A DNA stretch of 11,811 nucleotides, from assembly GCA_016209155.1 (NCBI GenBank), contig JACQWU010000230.1:1-11811 (forward strand), given 5' to 3'. The notes beneath the pieces are model-generated. The model made no database searches. It had not been told where the DNA came from and saw only the letters and a list, made by a program, of their open reading frames with translations. A program made the translations under genes and the position numbers. The stretch is from Candidatus Desantisiibacteriota bacterium. GTDB lineage: Bacteria; JACRDZ01. This document shows, piece by piece, positions 7,429 through 11,811 of the stretch. Positions within the stretch are counted from its first letter, which is position 1. Each line of letters opens with the position of its first letter.

Positions 7429-8394
7429 TTGAATAAAATAATATTGTTAAGTATCATTGTTATATTTTTTTCGCTCAACATGGGGGGAAGCGGTATTGCG
7501 CCTTCTTTTGCTGTCAGTCTTGGAGCAAAGCTTATTGAAAAAAAATATGCTTTATTATTATTCGGAATTTTTGTAATAATTGGCGCTGTCTCTTTTGGGA
7601 GCAATGTTGCTTATACTCTGGGAAAAAGCTTACTGCCAGAAAAACTGGTAAATTTAGAAATGACACTTGCTATTTTGGGTTCAGCGTCCGTGAGTTTATT
7701 TATAGCTAACATTCTAAAAATACCGCAATCAACCAGCCAGGTTACAGTCGGTGCAATAGTCGGTGCCGGAATATATACAAACCAGCTGAATTTAGAAATC
7801 CTGTTTACAAAAATTATTCCAATGTGGATAATACTGCCTCTGATTTCTTATTTTTTAACCCTTTTTTTATATAAAAAAATTTATCCTCCAAGACAGAAAA
7901 ATTTGTATATTTATGAAAAATTGTTTGCTAATGAAAAAAAAATAAAATTTTCTACTTTAATAACCAGTTGTTATGTTGCTTTTTCTATAGGTTCAAATAA
8001 TGTTGCAAATGCAGTCGGCCCCTTATTTGGAGCAGGTATAATAAATATAATTCCCGGTCTTTTTTTAATTGCTCCTTTATTCGGAATAGGAGCGGCATTA
8101 ATGGGTAAAGGTACAATAGAAACTACCGGCAAGGCGATAGTTCCTTTGGGACTTATTTCCAGCACTTTAGTATGTTTTATTACAGCAACACTTCTTCTTT
8201 TTGCTTCTTTTCTGGGAATACCGCAATCATTGGTACAGCTCAATCTTGCTTCTATTTTTGCAATAAGCTGTTTAAAAAACGAACACCAGAGCATATGGGA
8301 CCATCACCTTATTCAAAAAGCATTTACAATTTGGCTGGTCACTCCCTTATGTGCCATAGGGATCACATATTTGTCATTATTTTTGCTTAAATAA
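7429..8394 (+). CDS. cysP: PiT-family inorganic anion permease, probably sulfate uptake (CysP-like)
   Basis: The 321-residue protein is strongly hydrophobic, with about eight to ten membrane segments in two related halves as in the PiT (phosphate/sulfate permease) family. Paired landmarks are NMGGSGIAPSFAVSLGA (17-33) with IPQSTSQVTVGAIVGAG (98-114), and SIGSNNVANAVGPLFGAG (186-203) with IPQSLVQLNLASI (264-276). Bacillus CysP, a PiT member in a cys operon, is a sulfate permease, and the position between cysN and cysK supports sulfate here. The usual acidic residue of the GxNDxAN motif is Asn190/Asn191 in the second half and is not recognisable in the first. That may mark a different substrate or coupling ion. 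Translation appears to begin at TTG 7429, with AAAGG about 8 nt upstream. Phosphate or thiosulfate transport remains possible. Confidence 0.75.
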   Translation: MNKIILLSIIVIFFSLNMGGSGIAPSFAVSLGAKLIEKKYALLLFGIFVIIGAVSFGSNVAYTLGKSLLPEKLVNLEMTLAILGSASVSLFIANILKIPQSTSQVTVGAIVGAGIYTNQLNLEILFTKIIPMWIILPLISYFLTLFLYKKIYPPRQKNLYIYEKLFANEKKIKFSTLITSCYVAFSIGSNNVANAVGPLFGAGIINIIPGLFLIAPLFGIGAALMGKGTIETTGKAIVPLGLISSTLVCFITATLLLFASFLGIPQSLVQLNLASIFAISCLKNEHQSIWDHHLIQKAFTIWLVTPLCAIGITYLSLFLLK

Positions 8395-8414
8395 TTAAGT
8401 AAAAAGGAGATAAA

Positions 8415-9335
8415 ATGAAAGTTGATAATATCACTAAACTTATTGGGAATACACCCCTTGTAAAATTGCGTAAAATCACACCTCAAGATGGGCCCTGTAT
8501 CTGGGTAAAACTCGAGTCTTTTAATCCCGGCGGCAGTGTTAAGGACCGTATAGCTCTGGCTATGATAGAAGATGCGGAAAAAACAGGAAAACTTGTACCT
8601 GGTGCGACTATTATCGAGCCAACCAGCGGGAATACAGGGATTGGACTTGCGATGATTGCGGCAGTTAAAGGATATAAACTTATTCTTGTTATGCCTGAAA
8701 CTATGAGCCTCGAAAGGATATATATATTAAAATCTTATGGAGCTGAGGTGGTACTTACCACCGGTTCTGATGGGATGAAAGGCGCTATTGCCAAAGCAGA
8801 GCAGCTGCATCATAAAACTCTAAACAGCTACATCCCGCATCAGTTTAATAATCCATCCAATCCCAAAATACACAAACACACAACAGCAGAAGAAATATGG
8901 CTTGATACCGAGGGGAAAATAGATATTTTTGTAGCCGGAGTCGGTACTGGCGGAACTATTACCGGTGTAGGTGAATTTTTAAAAGAAAAAAAACCTGATA
9001 TACGTATTGTAGCTGTAGAGCCGGCAGGAAGCGCAGTATTGTCAGGACAATGTCCTGGTCCGCATAAAATACAGGGTATCGGAGCAGGATTTATTCCGTC
9101 TATTCTTAACTCTAAAGTAATAGACCAAATTGTAAAAGTTACAGATAAAGATGCTTTTGATACAGCTAAATTGATGACCACAAAAGAAGGTATATTTGCA
9201 GGTATCTCAGGTGGAGCCGCTGTATGGGCAGGTTTAAAAATTGCTAAAGACCTTGACGGGAACAAAAATATTGTTATTATTATTCCCGATACAGGGGAAA
9301 GATATTTTAGCATGGAACGCTATTTTAATACCTGA
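8415..9335 (+). CDS. cysK: Cysteine synthase A (O-acetylserine sulfhydrylase)
   Basis: The 306-residue protein is a full-length fold-type II PLP enzyme. NPGGSVKDRIA carries the PLP lysine K43. TSGNTG (70-75) binds the substrate carboxylate, GTGGT (177-181) the PLP phosphate, SGG at 265-267 is the C-terminal PLP contact, and PDTGERYFS (291-299) is the standard end. It makes cysteine from O-acetylserine and sulfide. A cystathionine beta-synthase is less likely because the protein ends right after the catalytic domain. AGGAG (8405-8409) sits 5 nt before the ATG. It is the last gene of the operon, and the REP pair follows 23 nt after its stop. The serine acetyltransferase partner is not in the window. 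Confidence 0.94.
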   Translation: MKVDNITKLIGNTPLVKLRKITPQDGPCIWVKLESFNPGGSVKDRIALAMIEDAEKTGKLVPGATIIEPTSGNTGIGLAMIAAVKGYKLILVMPETMSLERIYILKSYGAEVVLTTGSDGMKGAIAKAEQLHHKTLNSYIPHQFNNPSNPKIHKHTTAEEIWLDTEGKIDIFVAGVGTGGTITGVGEFLKEKKPDIRIVAVEPAGSAVLSGQCPGPHKIQGIGAGFIPSILNSKVIDQIVKVTDKDAFDTAKLMTTKEGIFAGISGGAAVWAGLKIAKDLDGNKNIVIIIPDTGERYFSMERYFNT

Positions 9336-9358
9336 GAGTGATGATTTAATACCTTTTG

Positions 9359-9428
9359 GTAGGAGCAATCTCCAGATTGCGATAATTCGTTTGATTGCAA
9401 AAAAATCGCAAACAGAGTTTGCTCCTAC
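9359..9428. repeat. Inverted pair of REP-like palindromes (REPIN/BIME-like element)
   Basis: Two GTAG-headed hairpins face each other. The left one (9359-9382, +) is GTAGGA plus stem GCAATCT, loop CC, stem AGATTGC. The right one (9406-9428, -) read on its own strand is GTAGGA plus stem GCAAAC, loop TCT, stem GTTTGC. Both end in GCGA. The outer 10 bases (GTAGGAGCAA / TTGCTCCTAC) form a perfect terminal inverted repeat, so the whole 70 bp can also fold on itself. A GTAG/GGAG head next to a hairpin is the hallmark of REP elements mobilised by RAYT (Y1 tyrosine) transposases. It separates the convergent cysK and the leftward repeat-protein locus, and may also act as a transcription barrier. Confidence 0.8.
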
Positions 9429-10033
9429 CTTATCAACACACATATTTTGTAATAAATTTCAATAAAATATTTAACAAAAGTCTCATATGAATATTTATCA
9501 CACAGTCTATTTAAAATTTTTATTTTATCAGCTTGATTTGTGCTATTTAGGATAATAGAAATAAAACATGCGCCTTTCTTTTTGCTGTCACTTCCACTTC
9601 CGGTAGCAGAAGTTCTTGAATTTATTATAATACTAACTTTGGCGTTATTACTATCTGCTTTCCCGTCATTCACTTTGAATGTAAATTTGTCTGTACCGGT
9701 AAAACCGGTATTAGGTGTATAAATTACATATGGTGCAGTACCCGATAATGTACTATTTGATGGTTCAGAAACTATTATATATGTTAACACAGCGCCATCA
9801 AAGTCTGTTCCGGTTAATGTTATATTAGCTATTTTATTTTCGTCTATTGTTAATGATTCATTATTTGCTGTTGGAACATGATTTTGTGTACTTGATTGGG
9901 CTACTGCAATTATAATAGTAGCTTCAGCGCTTACTCCATCGTTGTCTATTACTTTTACTTTAGCTGAATAGGTACCTTTTAAAGTGTAAATGTTGGTACA
10001 AGTATTAGTTATTGTTGTTTTATCAATATGGTA
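9425..10033 (-). pseudogene. C-terminal remnant of a surface protein: half PKD domain, cadherin-like domain, degenerate CFI-box tail
   Basis: This frame is open from just after a TGA (10036-10034) to TAG (9427-9425), about 202 residues. It has no plausible start before the GTG at 9790, which lies mid-domain and lacks a ribosome site. It begins inside a PKD domain: YTLKGTYSAKVKVIDNDG is the classic PKD C-terminal half, but no WDFGDG-type half precedes it. Next comes a cadherin-like/Big_9-type module (GTDFDGAVLTYIIVSEPS, then GFTGTDKFTFKVNDG). The end KKKGACFISI followed by KIKILNRLCDKY resembles the CFI-box C-terminal sorting region (CFIATAAYGS...RDKYL), in degenerate form and lacking the usual residues after YYK. 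It overlaps the upstream repeat gene by 25 nt in another frame. It is most simply the displaced 3' part of that gene or of a relative. Confidence 0.7.
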
Positions 10034-11754
10034 TCAAATGATGTCAAAATTGTTCCACCAACTCCTACCACAACAAAAGTTTTATTGCCATATGCCACTC
10101 CATTAAGCTCATTAGTAGTTATAGATGGTCTATTTGTCCATGTAATTCCATCTGATGAGGTCAAAATTTTTCCATATTTTCCCACCACTGCAAATGTATT
10201 ATTACCATATGTTATCCCATTAATATAACCAGTAATTCCATAATCTCCATTTATCCATACTCTATCAGATACTGTCAAAATAGTTTCATCTTTTTCAACC
10301 ACTGCAAAATTGTTATTGTCGTATGTTACTCCATTAAAATTTCTATAAATTCTAAGAGTTCCATTTGTCCATGTAATCCCGTCTGATGATGTCAAAAATT
10401 TATACCATCTATCAATCTCTGCAACCACAAAGGTATTATTGCCATATGCTACACCAAAAAACAAACTATACATTTCAGGAGTTCTATCTGTCCATGTGAT
10501 TCCATCCGATGATGTCAGAATTATTCCATCCCATCCCACAACCACAAAAGTGTTATTCCCATATGTTACACCATAAAGAGAATTAGATGTTCCAGAAATT
10601 CTATTTGTCCATGTAATTCCATTAGTTGATGTCAAAATTGTTCCACCCAATCCCACGATCACAAAAGTATTATTACCGTATGTTACACAATAAAGAGAAT
10701 TAGATGTTACAGAAGTTCTATCTATCCATTTAGTTCCATCAGTTGATATCAAAATTGTTCCGTTTTCTCCTACAGCGACAAAGGTGTTATTGCCGTATAT
10801 TACTCCACCAAGCCAATTAGTAGTTCCATAAGAACTATTTTCCCATGTGATTCCGTCGGATGATGTCAAAATTGTTCCACTTTCTCCCACAACGACAAAA
10901 ATGTTATTGCCATATGTTACTCCAAAAAGAGAAAGATACGCTTGAGAAGTTCTTTCTGTCCATGAAATTCCATCAGACGATATAAAAATTATTCCATAAT
11001 CTCCTACCGCTATAAAAGTATTATTACCATATGCTACTCCATAAAGACAATTAGGAGTTCCAGAAGTTTTTTTTGTCCATGTAATTCCATCAGATGATGT
11101 CAAAATTATTCCATCCAATCCCACGATCACAAAAGTATTATTACCGTATGTTATACCAAATAACCTAATAACATTTTCAACAGTTCTATATGTCCATGTA
11201 ATTCCATCAGATGATGTCAAAATTGTTTCAAATTCTCCATCTCCCACCGCTACAAAGATGTTATTGCCATATGTTACTCCACGAAGCCAAACACTAATAT
11301 TGAGCTCCCTTTCTGTCCATGAAATTCCATCAGACGATGTAAAAATTCTCCATTCTCCAATCGCTACAAAGATGTTATTCCCATATGTTACTCCACGAAG
11401 CTTAACAAAAAAATTGAAATTCCTTTCTGTCCATGTGATTCCATCTGATGATGTCAATATTGTTCCGCTTTCTCCCACCGCTACAAAAGTGTTATTGCCA
11501 TATGTTACACCGGAAAGCCAATTCGTAGTTCCAGATGTTCTCTTTGACCAAATGATTCCATCTGATGATGTTACAACTGTTCCCAATCCTCCCACCGCTA
11601 CAAAAGTGTTATTGCCATATGTTACTCCTGAAAAGGTATTTCCTTGCGGAACCGGATTTCTCCAGTGCCAATTATCAAGTGATTCCGCGAAAGTTAATGA
11701 TCCCTTAATAGTTATAAAAAATATTAAAAAAATAACTTTCATTTTCAGCTTCAT
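10009..11754 (-). CDS. Exported tandem-repeat (BNR/propeller-like) protein, likely truncated
   Basis: The 581-residue protein starts with a signal peptide (KLKMK, then VIFLIFFITI, likely cleavage after LTFA). Almost everything after that is 14 tandem units of about 39 residues with the pattern LxGVTYGNNTFVAVGxxGTILTSSDGITWTxRTS. Each unit looks like a four-stranded propeller blade (BNR/WD-like, with the SSDGxxW signature), so 14 units could make two 7-bladed propellers; that is inference. I prefer the ATG at 11754, with GGAG 9 nt upstream, over the in-frame ATG at 11781, which has no ribosome site. Unit 14 breaks off at GTILTSFD, and a short unrelated tail (ILIKQQ) leads to TAA. Downstream domains continue in another frame. 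A secreted or surface adhesin or ligand-binding protein is likely; the ligand is unknown. Confidence 0.8.
   Translation of the reverse strand: MKLKMKVIFLIFFITIKGSLTFAESLDNWHWRNPVPQGNTFSGVTYGNNTFVAVGGLGTVVTSSDGIIWSKRTSGTTNWLSGVTYGNNTFVAVGESGTILTSSDGITWTERNFNFFVKLRGVTYGNNIFVAIGEWRIFTSSDGISWTERELNISVWLRGVTYGNNIFVAVGDGEFETILTSSDGITWTYRTVENVIRLFGITYGNNTFVIVGLDGIILTSSDGITWTKKTSGTPNCLYGVAYGNNTFIAVGDYGIIFISSDGISWTERTSQAYLSLFGVTYGNNIFVVVGESGTILTSSDGITWENSSYGTTNWLGGVIYGNNTFVAVGENGTILISTDGTKWIDRTSVTSNSLYCVTYGNNTFVIVGLGGTILTSTNGITWTNRISGTSNSLYGVTYGNNTFVVVGWDGIILTSSDGITWTDRTPEMYSLFFGVAYGNNTFVVAEIDRWYKFLTSSDGITWTNGTLRIYRNFNGVTYDNNNFAVVEKDETILTVSDRVWINGDYGITGYINGITYGNNTFAVVGKYGKILTSSDGITWTNRPSITTNELNGVAYGNKTFVVVGVGGTILTSFDTILIKQQ
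10030..11670 (-). repeat. In-gene tandem DNA repeat, about 117-bp period, 14 units
   Basis: The blade-coding units are similar at DNA level. On the + strand the word CCATATGTTACTCC and close variants recur about every 117 nt (for example near 10087 and 10204), with ATTCCATC[TA]GATGATGTCA between them. The most alike units (11220-11640 and 10540-10700) could recombine or slip. Some units carry small in-frame length changes. Confidence 0.85.
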
Positions 11755-11791
11755 AGCAATTATCTCCAATTCTTTTTTCATTAATGCTTAT

Positions 11792-11811
11792 GTAGGAGCA
11801 ATCTCCAGATT
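11792..11811 (+). repeat. REP-like palindrome, partial copy (cut by window end)
   Basis: These last 20 bases are identical to 9359-9378: the GTAGGA head, stem GCAATCT, loop CC, and the start of the returning stem. The copy lies about 40 bp upstream of the repeat-protein start, in the same orientation as the left half of the 9359-9428 pair. The rest of the element is beyond the window. Confidence 0.8.

Noticed and set aside
8840-9313. 157-residue leftward open frame opposite cysK
   Set aside because: It is a shadow of the well-supported cysK, with no family signature of its own.
9425-9790. Independent small gene starting at GTG 9790
   Set aside because: The GTG lies inside a cadherin-like domain that clearly continues upstream in frame, and there is no Shine-Dalgarno.
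10009-10036. Programmed -1 ribosomal frameshift joining the two frames
   Set aside because: The site ATAAAAC is not an X XXY YYZ slippery heptamer in the upstream frame and no clear downstream structure is seen; deletion or indel is simpler.
10030-11670. CRISPR array
   Set aside because: The ~117-bp units are coding throughout in one frame, with amino-acid-level conservation; there are no short spacers.

Overview
The window is AT-rich DNA that reads as bacterial throughout: Shine-Dalgarno sites, tightly packed same-strand genes, signal peptides. It holds a complete-looking sulfur assimilation operon on the + strand (1768-9335), flanked on each side by a leftward (- strand) gene for a large exported repeat protein. 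Multiheme c-type cytochrome motifs, YVTN-type propeller repeats, a CFI-box-like C-terminus and REP-like palindromes suggest an uncultured Gram-negative-type bacterium, perhaps of the Omnitrophota, Nitrospirota or deltaproteobacterial kind. That placement is a guess from gene style, not from a marker gene.

Layout. Positions 1-1319 (-) are the N-terminal 439 residues of an exported protein that joins a small multiheme cytochrome domain to a YVTN beta-propeller and runs off the left edge. Positions 1320-1767 are a gene-free divergent spacer. It holds a good sigma70-like promoter for the left gene, a perfect 21-bp palindrome, and a candidate promoter with an inverted repeat for the operon. Then come nine + strand genes: hcyS (sulfur carrier), metY-like sulfhydrylase, hcyF (E1-like adenylyltransferase), hcyD (JAMM protease), a TusA/SirA-like protein, cysD, a cysN-cysC-like fusion, a PiT-family permease (probably CysP-type sulfate uptake) and cysK. 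Gaps are between -4 and 37 nt, so this is very likely one transcript.

How the genes fit together. The permease would bring in sulfate and CysD/CysN would activate it to APS. Sulfide-level sulfur would then reach cysteine through CysK, and homocysteine through the MetY-like enzyme using a protein thiocarboxylate on HcyS. HcyD would trim HcyS to expose its C-terminal glycines and HcyF would adenylate them. This is the architecture described for protein-thiocarboxylate methionine synthesis in Wolinella succinogenes. No APS/PAPS reductase or sulfite reductase is in the window, and the CysC-like domain lacks key kinase residues.

The right part (9336-11811) is different. A leftward gene (10009-11754) encodes 14 tandem ~39-residue repeats, then hits a stop. 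In another frame a C-terminal remnant follows at once: half a PKD domain, a cadherin-like domain and a degenerate CFI-box tail. The stop codon of that remnant lies inside an inverted pair of REP-like palindromes (9359-9428). A further copy of the same REP begins at 11792, so the whole leftward locus is bracketed by REP elements.
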